64,000 nucleotides of DNA from Mactra quadrangularis (GCA_025267735.1 CM046308.1:36135267-36199266), one strand, 5' to 3'. Shown: positions 1 to 32,084, numbered from the stretch's first letter. Notes: generated by a model not told the origin, from the letters alone. Made by a program: numbers and translations.

Positions 1-86
1 AACGTGACCTTCGTTTGAAAAAGGCCAGATCTAAATTAGCGAGTATGCAAGCGGAAAATTTTAGATCGGGTTTTAATCAGATTGGT
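1..86. repeat. Arm of a 10.5-kb-spaced inverted repeat
   Basis: The window starts with a sequence found inverted, with a few mismatches, at 10430-10515 (shared gaaaaaggccagatctaaat and ttttagatcgggttttaatc). Dispersed repeat family of unknown class; its left end may lie outside the window. Confidence 0.75.
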
Positions 87-194
87 AACAGCTGATGTTT
101 GTTTTAATGAGACATCAATATATGCAAACATATAACTTGTAACTCATATTTATTTAAATAAATTTGTTTACTATTTAGCTTAGACAAGATAATA

Positions 195-723
195 CGAGGG
201 CAAGTCAATAAATGACCAGCCTGTGACATAAAGTCGGAGACTTGGCACACTTAGATAGGCTAAGTAATAGCCCAAGCATTTGGCATTTCATATATTACCT
301 TTTCAACAATCTTGCATGATTGTTTTACATTTAGGGATGCAATAGCTTACAACCTTTGGGTCCCAAAATTCCTATTGCTCATAGCAATGAGCAAATGGCT
401 ATGAAAACATCAGTATGCAGTGGGTTGTTGAAGTGTTTGAGGTCAAAAGATGATCTCCTTTTGTGTGTAGTTACTGTGGATGAGGCTTGGGTACATAACT
501 ATGAACCAGAAAATAAAGCCTAGAGTCATCAGACTCAACCATCTGCCATTGTGGCAGCCGTTGAGGAGTGGTTCTAAAGAAAGAATCCTGACTTTTCATT
601 TCTGGGCTGTTGGCACTTAAACACTGCCCAAGTGCATAGCCCTAGAGGGAAATTACATTGAAAAATAAGAGGTAGATTTCGACTCATAATAGGTTAGGCT
701 GGTTATTTATTGACTGGCTCTTG
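195..723 (+). mobile_element. Mariner-like transposon relic
   Basis: Flanked by TA, with inverted ends cgagggcaagtcaataaatg and its near-complement ending attgactggctcttg. Inside, one frame reads TVDEAWVHNYEPENKA then a stop, resembling the DE-WVHHYEPE block of mariner transposases. Most of the transposase is deleted and stops are frequent, so it is inactive. Confidence 0.8.
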
Positions 724-932
724 TACATGTACCCGGGATGTACATTTGGCCAAAACAGAACAGTTATGTTTCTGGGTTTATGACCCAACTGACAAACTTT
801 TTCACTGCTAATGATTGTTTTCTTTTAAAGTCAAAATTCATATTAGATAATAACAAAAAAAAAAAACAGCTAAAATTGGTGTTTTACTCATTAAATCATT
901 AAAATTGACCCTTGAAATTTGTTTGGGTAAGA

Positions 933-1204
933 CAGGGTTCGACATTTACTGTTATAAGTAGGAATCCCAAAGGAATCCCTAGTCTGCAGTTATTTAGATA
1001 TTCTTCCTTAATATTAGTGTTTCCTTAAATTAAAAAAATGGATACAGGTTGCAAATTGTGATTAATAATTCATGGAAGCTCGAATTCACTTAACCTAAGG
1101 GAATTTTTTAGGGATCCTTAAAGAATCCCCAGCGAAAATCACAGGGGTTCATCCAAAATTTTGGGATCCTCAGAATCCAGGGGCACTGCTAGTGTCGAAC
1201 CATG
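933..1204. mobile_element. Short TIR element (hAT-like MITE), cagggttcgaca family
   Basis: Left end cagggttcgacattt and right end agtgtcgaaccatg are inverted. The interior carries repeated gggat(c/t)cct motifs. A related copy lies at 11357-11696. No coding capacity; superfamily is inferred from the CAGGG-type end. Confidence 0.6.
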
Positions 1205-2244
1205 TAAGATAACTCCTAGCTTAAAATCTATGAGCAAGGACTTTTTTAAGGGGCTGTAAAGTAAATAACGTAAATTAATTGATGAAGTATCAATGTAAAT
1301 AAAGTATGCTGCTATTGTGATAAAATGTTTGATGGAAAACAACAAATTAATTATTTGTTGTCTAATGAGATAAACAATTGTGTAAATAGTACCCGAAGGG
1401 ACAAATATGGTGAAGAAAGTTTTCGTAAATGCAAACATTTAATTGATTTGATGCCTTGTATCACTTCAACATAAATATATTCACCCTGGATAGTTCTTAT
1501 TCCATTTCAATGAACTGAGTACCATATTTATTAATAATGCTTGCATTCAAAATTTATTGTAAAAAGGATACATGAATATTACATACTTTTTAAGACGGTA
1601 TTTCAATAAAAAAAGTTTAAACTAAATAACTGGTAAACTATTAAACTGATATGATATTTCATCCCTAAATATTGGTCTTTAACGTAAGTGTGTGGCTATG
1701 TTTACATAATAATATGCAATGCACGTTACTTTTATCGATTTTATATTAAGCTGGATTTTTCAACCAAAAAATTTGGCTGATAGTTAGGTGACACATGGGT
1801 AGGTGGGCGTCCGGTGTCGTTAACAACTGCGTTAAAGTTTTCAATTTAGCATATATTTCTGCCATTTATTGTCAGATCTTCATACAATGATAACATACTT
1901 TGTGATGAACAGAATTAGAAAGTAACGCAACTCTATTATGGAATATTTCCCTTTGAAAATTTTGTGTTAAAGTTTTTAAATCTGGCTTTAATGTGGTTTC
2001 CACATTACATTTCTTATTAAAATCATTGTGAGAATGTTTATCGATTTTTGAGATACTGTGATATACAACTGCATGAATATGAAATTAATGTATGTCAGAG
2101 TATTCATTAAAACTAATGTTTGTAGTACTTTGAATTTACATGTATTTAAATATTCAAGTCAGCACCTGTTACTGGTAGATGTACAGTGCCTTGCAAATGC
2201 CCATGGACAAAATCATGTTTCTGGATTTATAAACAGTTTCATAT

Positions 2245-2665
2245 CAGGGCTTTTTCAGCCTATCTCACGGGGCCGAATATGGGCCCCGTTCCCAATGCCA
2301 AATAACTACCATTTTTCCCAATTTCAAGAAAAAAAATCCCAATCTTGTTTGAATAATTCCCTTTGAACTGGATGTCTTTTGCCTTGACAAAAGAAACCAC
2401 AAGATTTCATGTAAAAATAATAAATACATGAGAATTTTCATTGAATGCCTCACTGAACTGTAAGAACAAACTCTTTAAGAGCACGGCAACACTTTCAGAG
2501 ACACCAAAGCAAGGCATATATAGGTTTAATGCAGGAAACTTAATGATGAAATTTCCCAATATGATTGATTTGTCAATATTTTTTTCCCAAATCAGACTAT
2601 TTACAGCGTTAAAAATTCCCAATTGGGCAGGAGCCTTTTTCCCAAACTCCCCTGAAAAAGCACTG
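2245..2665. mobile_element. MITE with cagggctttttcag ends, copy 1
   Basis: Ends cagggctttttcag and ctgaaaaagcactg are inverted and flanked by a 5-base duplication CATAT. The interior is a low-complexity run of fragments such as tttttcccaa. It is about 420 bases and inverted relative to the copy at 31673. Open frames within it are chance. Confidence 0.8.
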
Positions 2666-2877
2666 CATATATACCCAGGAATAGAACAATATGTGTGGGC
2701 ATATGAGCTAATTCCAAAATCTGTACATACATTGTATGATTATGTTACTAGAATAAGCTATAGTTAAAGTAAAATAACTTATAGCAAGTTTGATTAGATT
2801 TACTCAAAATTAGATTTGCCAATAAATTTGTGAGGGAACTGTACTGTAATTATAGATATTTTTCATGCTGTTATTGT

Positions 2878-3098
2878 TTGTTTTTTCTCATCTGTCAAAA
2901 CATGAATAATTTCACGGTGAATGCGTTTGTTAAAACTAAAGTTTCCGAAAGTGTGTATTATGATTGAGTAAAGCTTCTAATGCCATATGATAAGATTTAG
3001 TCAAGATATGATTAATAACAATTAGGCCGCCAGTACAAAAACAATGCATTCAGTCACCGTGAAATTATTCAAGCTTTGACAGTTGAGAAAAAACGGAC
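2878..3098. mobile_element. MITE with ttttttctca...tgagaaaaaa ends, copy 1
   Basis: Inverted ends of about 45 bases containing gaataatttcacggtgaatg. A second copy in opposite orientation is at 32868-33108, and an end fragment is at 56033-56085 in a TSP1 gene intron. Non-coding. Confidence 0.7.
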
Positions 3099-3834
3099 AA
3101 TAAATGCAAAACCAATAGGGAATTTTGTATTGACAAAAGTAGCAGTATTTTATGCACTATTTGATGTCATTTGTTTGTCTGGAGGGAAAATTGGCAAACA
3201 ACAGCTGTTTGTTTACCTTATTAGTTGCTGTTGCAGATCATAATTACTCATTACTATACTTTTAAAACAAAACTTCCAAGTACCCTGATTTCAATGTTGT
3301 TGGAAATTTTCATATTTCAACATTTATGTCTGATTGTTAATGGAAATGTTCATAGAACTATTATAGTCGTCAGCTTGCATGGTTTTTAATTAAATAAATG
3401 CAAAATTGGTTTGTTGTGCATGTGCTGCAAAGCGGAAATAGGCACATACCGCACGTGCAGACACCCACGTGGTCAGTTTTGGTGAAAATCATTAGTGTGT
3501 TTATATACACTACGAAAAATTAAGAAATGGTTCAAATGTCGCTTCAAGAACGAGAAATTGCCATAGGTCTTTGCAAGGTGGTGCGACACCTGCAAGATAA
3601 GATTTCTAATTGCTAATTTTCTGTTTAATCAAAGCAATTAGACATTCTCCCATATCAATGCATGTACAACCAAACAGGTTTAATGCATGGATAAAGTAGC
3701 ATGAAAACCATGCAAGCAAATGTCAGTATGGTCCTGTGCACATTCCTATCATCAACGGACATAAATGTTGAAAAATAAACATTTCCTACAATATTTAAAC
3801 TATGGTACTTAGAGGTTTTGTTAAGTATGTATAC

Positions 3835-4417
3835 TAGGGGTGTAACAATATGGTAAAAACAGTTTTGCACAATTTTAATATACTTATTGATTGATTTTTT
3901 AGTAGACATGGGAAGCATAAGCTAATGCATATGCATTGCATTCGTTGCAGGCATTTGTGTATTTTCAAATGATCTCTTATGCAATTATTTGAATGACTTT
4001 TGTAAAATGGATTATACTTTAGAAAATGCATTTTTAACAAACTTTTGTAGAGAATCACTCTCTCATTTGACGAAATTTGATTTTTTTTCAAGTTTTCAAC
4101 ACATTTTAACATAAATTTATTCATACATACATGGGTGCAAGTTTTCAGGCATATGCCTGAAGTTCAGGTTTTTCACAACAAATTAGACAATGTTTTTCTA
4201 TTAAAATATGAAGAAAAATGGTTTGAAATTACAGTTTTCAGGTTTTTCAAAATTTTCATCTTGCACCCATGTACATAGATATTTTAGATTCTGATAAAAA
4301 CAATCAGCACTGCACATATAATACTACAATAAATGGAAATAAAAATGAACCGGTTAAAATATGTCAGAAATGGTATTGCAATATTAACCAGTACATTGGT
4401 TAACAATTACACCCCTA
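3835..4417. mobile_element. TIR element with taggggtgtaacaat ends, carrying a nested element
   Basis: Left taggggtgtaacaatatg, right aacaattacaccccta. No transposase is recognised. It contains a separate element at 4131-4270. Confidence 0.6.
4131..4270. mobile_element. Short fold-back element nested in the 3835-4417 element
   Basis: Ends atgggtgcaag and cttgcacccat are inverted; the interior repeats ttttcaggttttt and has a small palindrome tcaggcatatgcctga. About 140 bases. Confidence 0.65.
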
Positions 4418-4837
4418 CTATATGCATACATGTACCCTGTTATCAAAAGCCTATAAAACTCATAGTATATGATTGTTTCGAACACTGGTGCTGGAGTTGT
4501 TTGTATACAGGAAGAGGAAGTAAGGAGTACATAAACTTAAAACTTAATTGTTTTACTTGTTTTTATTAATTATAAAAGGTTATTGTCTGGTCAGTTGGCC
4601 TGGGGATGTATTTTTAATTAAAACACAGTTTTTCCATTTGAAGTTTTATCTTCCTGTTAATTATCTTGTATGAAATCATAGATTTAGTATATATATGCGT
4701 TTTAACATTTATTGGCAAGTACTGGTGACTTGGATTTCCATGAAGCATAAAAGTTCTTTTACAGTATGGTCTGTAGGTTGAAAAAAAAAATTTTGATTTT
4801 TAAAAAGGAATATGGTTGGCTGCTTTTAAATAGGGTT

Positions 4838-5113
4838 ACCCTGTTCAGTAGCACAGAACTGTTGGTAGCACAGTAGGTTCTAGCGAGTGTAGGGGGTATT
4901 GGTTCATACCCTTCCATGAAAATTTGACAATTATGTCAATTGACCTCTATTGATAAAGTATATGGAGAAGTTTCTGGCCTTGTAGAAGGGTAGGTGAGTT
5001 CTGGTTATAGACAAAGGGTGCAAGAAAGTTTGGTTCTGTGGGCTGGATGCTGTAAAATGTGTTGACACAGCATTAAACCCAGTATATTCAATAAATAAAA
5101 TAAAGATAAATTT
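4838..5113 (+). mobile_element. SINE-like dispersed repeat, copy 1
   Basis: A tRNA-like head with B-box-like ggttcatacc, then a body shared with 11785-11995 (atggagaagtttctggcctt, agggtaggtgag, ctggatgctgtaaaatg) and an A-rich end (aataaataaaataaag). tRNA origin of the head is inferred. Confidence 0.6.
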
Positions 5114-5385
5114 AAATAGGGTTGTTGGGGAATTATGCAAGTTTTGTGGCAATTTGTGAAACAAGAAAGTAAAGCTGGTTATATTTCAACACTTTAATGT
5201 TCTAGTTTATATTTGAAATTGTGTAGTATTAATTTCCTCTATAAGATTGTTAGATAGCAACATGTGTTCGCAACTTGTTCTTATAATGCAGAGTTCTAGT
5301 TAGGCATAAACAAAATAGTTTTGTTTCTGGTCTCATCTTGGTAGGTTAGTTTGTTTTTTTTTAATTATTTTTTGTGTGTCAAATC

Positions 5386-5653
5386 AGTAGCCTGTTTAAT
5401 TACCGAGAACGTTCCAAAACGTTCTGTAACGTTACATTTGGAACTCCTCGGCCATTCCCTGCAAAAATTCTAGGGCATATTTAGACGCTATTATGAGTGA
5501 TGTTTCGTTTTAATCCATAAATTCTAAACATCACTCAATTGCCTGAACGATGGTATATTTGTTTATTAGATTAGATTATTTGCAGCGAATGGCCGAGGAG
5601 TTCCGAATGAAACGTTACGTTTTAGAACGTTTAGGGTAATTGAACAGGCTACT
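5386..5653. mobile_element. Long-TIR MITE with agtagcctgtt ends, copy 1
   Basis: A near-palindromic 268-base element: left agtagcctgtttaattaccg then gaacgtt...aacgtt, right the complement ending caggctact. The inner arms share gaatggccgaggagttcc. A related copy lies at 30322-30626 and a fragment at about 63750-63800. Confidence 0.8.
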
Positions 5654-6006
5654 TGTCTTGACATTAAAATTAAAGGTCTTTTTATAGTAAATATTTGGTT
5701 CAAGCAAGTAAATATAGCTGGTTGTCCATCTGATTAACCTACTTTAAAAGTTAATCTCAATCCCTGCGATGTTTCATTAGTGGAACCTGTATACATGTAT
5801 CTCTCATAGTTAGGGTCCCCTTAACTTTAATCCGGTTCTTAAGTTCTTAATTTATTAACAGAACAAGAGCTCTCACTAGACATCAAAAGTCATGAATCAA
5901 TGAATTTTATTATTCAAAACCTGATTTTTTTACTTATGTTTGACAAAAATTTTATTTTGACTTTAAAAGAGAATGGTCTGTTGTTGTCAATGTAGTAGAT
6001 AGGGTA

Positions 6007-6295
6007 ACAGGGCCACATCCAGGATTTTTTTTCTAGGGGGTGGTCCAAACTTATGAACCACAACCTCATTATACACTCTTTGCAGAATAATGCAACATAT
6101 TAATAATAAAAACTACATAACCATTAGATCTTTGTTAAACACAAAAGTGAGCAAAGGGAGCATGAGAAAAATTGCTTAATATAAGTTAAAAATGGTTTAC
6201 AGTTAAAATATACACCCATTGACGGGTATATTTTGGAAATTTCCAGGGGGCAGGGGGTTTGGACCTGGCTTGGTCTGCCTATGGGAAATCTGTAA
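6007..6295. mobile_element. Dispersed hAT-like element, copy 1
   Basis: Shares the order of blocks with 51218-51480 (gaaccacaacc, gcagaataatgcaacatatt, aaaactacataaccatta, ggtatattt). Its own ends are decayed (ccacatccagg; ccaggggg); the other copy has clear cagggg...ctggatccgcc ends. Confidence 0.6.
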
Positions 6296-6367
6296 CATAA
6301 CTATTTTTGGGGGAGCCTTTAAGATTGTTGATATCACAAAGTGTTTGTAACTGGTTCTAATACAGAG

Positions 6368-6793
6368 TGTCGCATAATGGGCAATCCTAAACATGTCTAA
6401 TTAATCATATAGACATATCTAGAGTACATACATACATTTGACAGATGGTCAAGTTGTGAGTTGATATCGTTGCTTGTTAGTTAGTGTTTGAAGCTCAAAG
6501 TAGAAACATGCAATTTTAGGATATATAATTATTAAGAGGTTCGAGCGCTATGAGCGGCTCGAACATAGAAGTTATGAACATTGATTTGAATCTGGACTTA
6601 TAAGTTATGATATTAGATTTAGAACTTAATTAAATATGTTTGATCACGATCACGGACCATTATTAAACGTCATATACCAACTTGTGTTGTTATAAACTAT
6701 ATCCCAAGTATTAATGTTGGTGTTTGTGTACCAAACACTTGATTCACACAAAAGTGTGGCAACGTAACAATCCGTAGCATCCGCTACGCCACA
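6368..6793 (+). repeat. 5' LTR
   Basis: Starts tgtcgcataatgg and ends ccgctacgccaca. It contains a local palindrome cgagcgctatgagcggctcg and an inverted tgtttgtgtaccaaaca. Flanked on the left by the AGAG duplication. Confidence 0.9.
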
Positions 6794-9416
6794 CATGATT
6801 GATTTGGTGCTCGTGACCAGGGACGAATCTTTGGAGTTGAAACAACGCAGAATATTGGTTTACAACACAGAAGTCATGAACTTTGGTTTAAACAACGCAG
6901 AATGTGGATTGGAACAATACAGATATTTTCAACTTTGGTCAAACAACGCAGAAATATGAACTATGGTTACAACAACGCAAAAACTGGGGGAATGGAAAAA
7001 CTATCTGGTACCAGGAACACAAGACCGGACAACGCTACATTAAGTAAGTCTGACAAATTATTTTTCGTAATCTTGGTTAGAAATGATAGCTTAAAATAGG
7101 ATCTAAATAATTCGAAATGATTTTAGGAAGTCTATAAATTTAAAGTCTAGATTAATGCTTGATGATATTTTTCATGAAATTTTACTGTACGTTAAAAACG
7201 CAATAAATAATCATTTACGTGTAAGGTTAAATTGTCGTATTTAAAATTTCGAATAAAATAGGAAATGCACATTAAACGAAGTTAACATGTTACATAAATG
7301 TTGGTTGTATACAAATTTTTAGCGTGAATCTTTTCATGATAAATTCTAGTAATATATAGATAAATGATACTTTTGTTGTATAAGGAGATTTAAGGGTCCT
7401 GCGATTAAGAGAAGGACTAAGGGATTTATGTTGCGATAAAGGTCGCATTATTAGAATAACGGTCTGTATAGGCCAAGATTGCATAACTATAAATGCAATA
7501 AGTTGTTGTAGATTACGGGATAAGCCCATGAGCAGTGAACTGTTATCTGCTATTTATTTAATATTTAAAGTATCTAGTTCCATTATATTAACCAGTATTG
7601 ATCATGATTGAAGAGCGATTTGAAGTATACATTAGCTGTTAAAAATTTAATTTTGAAAGTATAAAATTCATTGCAAATGACTTATTATATGTAGCTAGAT
7701 ATGAGTGCATATGGTGCTAGAAAAATTTCGAGTTATTGTAGTGATTATATTGAAAATTAAGATATTATAGAAATTACGCGTTCAAGCAATCAAATTGTCT
7801 TAAGTAAACGGAAGTTAAAAGTAACGAGAGTCAGTGAAAATAAAGTACAGTAATAATAGGCATACTCACTTGCGGAAAAAGCTAACTCAAAAAAAAAAAT
7901 GCAAAATGAAATGAAAACTTGACGATTTTGTGTTAAAGTAATTTAAATTTGCCAAGCACGGATGCAGTAGATAAGGGTTTAAGAGTGGTTTATTTTCAAA
8001 GGTCTGAATTTTTCAGTGAAATGACACATTTAGGAGACCCTTATAAGGAGGTCGTATTGTAAATAGTTTTTAGAGATTTAATGAGAGATATTGTAAGGTC
8101 GAAGAAGACCAGTGCTTCATAGAAGGGATAATCTATGCAGCGATTATTGTAAGACTGTGAAATACAGTAAAGGTGGTGAGTAACCACATGTTGTCACAAT
8201 TTATAGAAATGTGACGTTTTAATATGTGTCAGTAAAAAGTGAATTGAGATTTTTTTATGAAAATGTAAGACTAAGACTGTAAATCATTTTTATTCTCTAT
8301 GACATGAATTCAGTTGCTTGGTAAATAATTGAAATAATGCATAAGTTGTTAAACTAGTATATTAAAGATGAAAAAGGATAAAACCAAATATTAAGAAACA
8401 ACGTTACATAAATTAACACATGTCCGCGATTGTATCAAGTACAGGTAAATACAGGTAGCTTATTATGCCTTAAGGAAAATTATATAAATTAAGAAGTGTT
8501 CAGGAAATGCAATTCAAATACATGTACTATATCAAATACATGTACTATTTTATAGGTAGACTTGACATCAGGAAGTTACTCACTTGTATAAGTATTACAA
8601 ATTAGGTTGAATACGTTATTAAGTTGTATTATGTTGACATCTCATTGACAGTTTAATATCGCAATGCACCGATGTGCTTGAACTGGGGTACAGTTTGTAA
8701 TTAATTAGTTAACCAAAAAGCAGACTAAGTATGACATATTTATAAACATTTATGCTTATGAAATTCGTTCATAAAATGGTAGACAGCTGTAGGGCATAAT
8801 TAATAAAAGTTGACAGTTTACAAGTACAAATAAATTTACACCAATATTACCGGTTCGAAAATGATGTTAACAATTAAAAAAATAGTGTATTCTGTCAAGA
8901 CATAATTCAGAGCTATCACACTAATCACATTACAAGAAATTATTGTTGTCAGTCAGAAAGTAGCAGTTACCTACACAATGAAGATGACAAGATCATGACA
9001 ATTACAGTAACATGAACAACTATAGTAGAAGATTTTGATGTTACTACAGAACAAGTGAAGTCTTACTTGTGATGCTGTGTGACTTTGTTCAGTTTTGATA
9101 AGAACTACAAACATTTATTAATTGCAAGTCTTATACATAATGTGAATATTTTAGAAGTGACAATAACAAGTTTTTAATTAACATTTAAGTAAATACCATA
9201 TACAATTGTGTATTATTGTTTACATATAGGCATGATTTGTTGAATGTTATTTTTTTCAGAAGAAAGAACTGATACTGTTGATTGTTTATCATAATGAAAA
9301 TTGTATCATTTGTCTTTCACAGATTGTTCAATATCCAATGCAATGTCTATCTTAAACTTTAATTTTGCATAAACATTAAAATGATTATGTAAAATTTTTA
9401 AAAGCGAATGAGGTAT

Positions 9417-9842
9417 TGTCGCATAATGGGCAATCCTAAACATGTCTAATTAATCATATAGACATATCTAGAGTACATACATACATTTGACAGATGGTCA
9501 AGTTGTGAGTTGATATCGTTGCTTGTTAGTTAGTGTTTGAAGCTCAAAGTAGAAACATGCAATTTTAGGATATATAATTATTAAGAGGTTCGAGCGCTAT
9601 GAGCGGCTCGAACATAGAAGTTATGAACATTGATTTGAATCTGGACTTATAAGTTATGATATTAGATTTAGAACTTAATTAAATATGTTTGATCACGATC
9701 ACGGACCATTATTAAACGTCATATACCAACTTGTGTTGTTATAAACTATATCCCAAGTATTAATGTTGGTGTTTGTGTACCAAACACTTGATTCACACAA
9801 AAGTGTGGCAACGTAACAATCCGTAGCATCCGCTACGCCACA
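9417..9842 (+). repeat. 3' LTR
   Basis: Apparently identical to the 5' LTR over its full length with a constant 3,049-base offset. Followed by AGAG. Confidence 0.9.
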
Positions 9843-10254
9843 AGAGTTATAATTACTCAATTACAGAATAAATGTTGTTTTATTAAAGTTAATGTAAGTC
9901 TTTAGAGTGGATAGACTTCCTGTGGATATTACATTTTATAATTACAGTATAAATTTGCTGACTTCGTCATTCATGTAAAGGTTCGTTTCAGAGTTTAATT
10001 TGTTTAGTCTGAACGTCTCTTGCAATGATAGAGAACAGAAATAAAATCTGCCAAGTTTTATTGTGGTTTTAAACAAAGTTTAATTGTTTTTCTTGATTGT
10101 TTAGCATTTTTTTGTTATTAGAATTTCCTGATTCCATGTAATTTTAAGTAAAAATTAAAGCAAGGGTTTTTGAAGTCTACTATTTAAACTATCACTATTA
10201 AGTCGACTCTTGACATTAACTTCCCCAATAATCGAGTCACACACCAACTGTTAA

Positions 10255-10433
10255 CATATGGGGCAGATTGCAGCCACAGCATTCAGTGCATGACCTTAAC
10301 AAGTACCCATTTACATCTGGATGAAGTGAAGCAATTGCAAGTAAATTTCTTGCTCAAGGAAATTGGCAGTGCCCCTAGTGGGACTCAAACCCAGGTCCTT
10401 CAATCCCGTAACTTGTTTCCTACCTCTGGACAA
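10255..10433 (-). mobile_element. tRNA-derived SINE fragment (caaggaaattggcagtgccc family)
   Basis: On the minus strand it carries B-box-like gggtttgagtccc and gggcactgccaatttccttg. Related copies: 17520-17645 (-) and 27930-28150 (+). Confidence 0.65.
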
Positions 10434-10515
10434 TCTGATTAAAACCCGATCTAAAATTTTACCGCTCACATACTCACTAATTTAGATCTGGCCTTTTCCA
10501 AACGAAGGTCACGTT
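10430..10515. repeat. Partner arm of the inverted repeat at the window start
   Basis: Reverse complement of 1-86 with a few mismatches. The following bases to about 10860 include aaagctacgcattgattggt, also found near 27680 as part of another dispersed repeat. Confidence 0.75.
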
Positions 10516-11356
10516 CAGGTGACCTTTTCTCATCATAACCCTCATGACGAAATTGTTACGATATGTAACTTGTTTACATCGTCTACGTCACGCAATTTGA
10601 AATGAGCCACCTAATTGCAGACTGTGAATAATACCGCTGATAAATTTGCATGCAAACCTTGGTCTAAAAATAGGAATTACGAAATCAAAATGTGATTAGT
10701 AGTGTTTTCGTCTAGATGAAAGCTACGCATTGATTGGTCAACACAAAGTTCATCTCGACGTGACCTTGCATTGACTAAGTAGAGATCCAGTTCGACAACG
10801 TGAGTAGAACAGGATCTCTGTTTACGGAGATTGACCACTGGACTACTGCTCCTACTATATTTCATTTGTTTATACAGTAAAGTTCCATTATTAAGACCAC
10901 TTTAGTTATTTCAAAATCATGCAATTTTTGACAATTTTTAAGACACAAGTGCTTAATTTGTAACAATTTGTATTATCTAAATTATGAAGTACTTACTAGA
11001 GATATGTAAGTGGGAGGATACAGAAATAAAATACTTGTATGTTAAATAAATGATGCATGTACTAATTTGACTTTTAATTAGATATATATTACCTTAGATA
11101 TTACTGGTTAAAATACTTGTAAGTTTAGTTTAAGATCAAGCTCAGTGATATAATTCAAAATGATTCTAAATCACTAAATTTTAATGGTTAATAAACAAGA
11201 AATGATCCATTTACATCTCAGTATGAATTTTAAATCAGTTAAGTGTAGTGTACTGGATCAGTTATTTATTACCGTATACATATGTATTACCTATTAAATG
11301 CCCCATTCAGAATAAACTTTTGTTCTATTTTTGGGGGGAAAAAGAGCGACTTTATT

Positions 11357-11696
11357 CAGGGTTTGACACTGTTTTACTAGGGATCCCAATAAAATCCCTA
11401 ATCAGTTAGTTACTCAGGAATCCTTCTTAACATTTGGGATTCCTAAAATTGAAGACAAAAATTTGAACACAGTCACTTATTGTAGTAGTCAACTCATGGC
11501 AATTTTCAAGAATCCTGATGGAATCCCTAGCCTAGAATCACTGGGATTCCTCCTTCTAGTTTAGTACTTGGGGACCAGGAAGTGGACTCTTAAGTGATAA
11601 ATCGAAGTTGTAAGAACTTGTTTCACAATCAAACTTAAATAAATTAGTATGCAGAATTCCGGGACACTATTAAGATTCGAACCCTGTTTAATAAGA
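11357..11696. mobile_element. hAT-like MITE, cagggttcgaca family, copy 2
   Basis: Left cagggtttgacact, right gattcgaaccctg, with repeated gggat(c/t)cc motifs inside as in the copy at 933-1204. Confidence 0.6.
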
Positions 11697-11784
11697 ATTT
11701 TATGCTCCAAATTTACCTTTTTTCTGATACTTTTTGTTTATAATGCTTCCTTTTGGTAAATGTAATCCCTAGGGAATCCCACCC

Positions 11785-11995
11785 AGGGAGGTTATACCCT
11801 TCCATGAAATTTAGACCATAATGTCAATTTTCCTCCATTGATTAGATAATATGGAGAAGTTTCCGGCCTTGTGGAAGGGTAGGTGAGTACTGGTTATAGA
11901 CAAGGATCCAGGAAAGCTAGGTTAGGTGTGCTGGATGCTGTAAAATGACCTAAAATGTGTTAAAACGGCGTTAAAATCTAATATAAAAAAACCAT
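11785..11995 (+). mobile_element. SINE-like dispersed repeat, copy 2
   Basis: Shares atacccttccatgaaa, atggagaagtttccggcctt, agggtaggtgag and ctggatgctgtaaaatg with the copy at 4838-5113. Confidence 0.6.
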
Positions 11996-12301
11996 CTTGT
12001 ACATGTGTCTAAAGATATGTTTTTAATTTTCATTTATTTGTGAAAAAATTAAAAATAAACCAAACATTAACAAAATTGTGAAGTTAATTATGGATGGCAC
12101 TGTACACCAACTGTGTGATCAGTTTGATATGTTCATATTAATAATATTGTTTGAAAATTTCTATTGAAACTATCAAATCAATATCTTCATTTATGACTTC
12201 TCGGTTATGCTATTGAAACAGCATAAGACCATTTAATAGAGCAAAATTTTTAAGCCATGGAAATTTTGCTATTTGCAGCTTAGAAAGAAAATATATACTT
12301 T

Positions 12302-12316
12302 GGGGGGGGGGGGGGG
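12302..12316 (+). repeat. G homopolymer upstream of UGDH exon 1
   Basis: A run of about 15 G shortly before the exon 1 acceptor, between an AT-rich stretch and gatgagacccaaaaaaaat. Its exact length may be an assembly matter. Confidence 0.6.
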
Positions 12317-12414
12317 ATGAGACCCAAAAAAAATAAAAATTATATGGCCACATAATAGCCTGTAAAAAGCGACTAATGTATTATTGTACTGTATATTTTC
12401 AGATACCACACAAG

Positions 12415-31442
<19,028 letters not shown>

Positions 31443-31672
31443 TTACTGACAACTAATGTACTTGATAGATAGTTGATTATTTTTTACCTGGACCAATGAA
31501 AGTTAGAAGTTTTTTGGTAATGGTTATGAATGGGATCAATAATATTTCTTTAAATTGATTTATTTTCTATTTTGATTTTGGCAGCCAAGATGATTTGTGA
31601 TTATAGGTTTTTCTTATTGAACTGATTATTGATAAATGTGTGTTATTTTGTAAATGTTCACAATTAATACTA

Positions 31673-32084
31673 CAGGGCTTAGTCAGGGGGTTTTGGGAAA
31701 AAGGCCCCTGCCCAAATTGGGAATTTTTAATGCCAATTTGGGAAAAAATATTGACAAATCAACCCAATATGGAAATTTCATCATTAATTTTTCTGCATTA
31801 AATCTTTATATGCCTTGCTTTGGTGTCTCTGAAAGTGTTGCAGTTCTCTCAAAAAGTTTGTTCTGATAGTTTAATGAGGCATTCAATGCAAATTCTCATG
31901 TATTTATTATTTTTACATGATGAAATTTTGTGGTTTCTTTCGTAAAGGCAAAAGACATCCGGTTCAAAGGGAATTATTTAACAAGATTGGGATTTTTTTC
32001 CTTGAAATTGGGAAAAATGGTCATTATTTGGCATTGGGAACGGGGCCCATATTTAGCCCCGTGTGATAGGCTGAAAAAGCCCTG
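31673..32084. mobile_element. MITE with cagggctttttcag ends, copy 2
   Basis: Reverse orientation relative to 2245-2665 and recognisably similar over its length. Ends cagggcttagtcag and ctgaaaaagccctg, flanked by a perfect 5-base duplication TACTA. It begins about 230 bases after the UGDH stop. Confidence 0.82.

Larger units (their letters stand above)
6368..9842 (+). mobile_element. Non-coding LTR retrotransposon with identical LTRs
   Basis: Two direct 426-base repeats (6368-6793 and 9417-9842) begin TGTCGC and end GCCACA, so they have the TG...CA ends of LTRs. Reading base by base I found no difference. A 4-base duplication AGAG flanks the pair (6364-6367 and 9843-9846). TGGTGCTCGTGACC at 6805 is a candidate primer-binding site, and a purine-rich stretch (aaaagcgaatgagg) precedes the 3' LTR. 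The 2.6-kb interior has no gag or pol and no long open frame; it contains repeats of caacgcagaa just after the candidate PBS. It must be non-autonomous, and identical LTRs imply recent insertion. Orientation is taken from the PBS. Confidence 0.9.

Noticed and set aside
480..560. A possible protein-coding exon (VDEAWVHNYEPE)
   Set aside because: It matches a mariner transposase motif, with stops directly after it and TA-flanked inverted ends around it.
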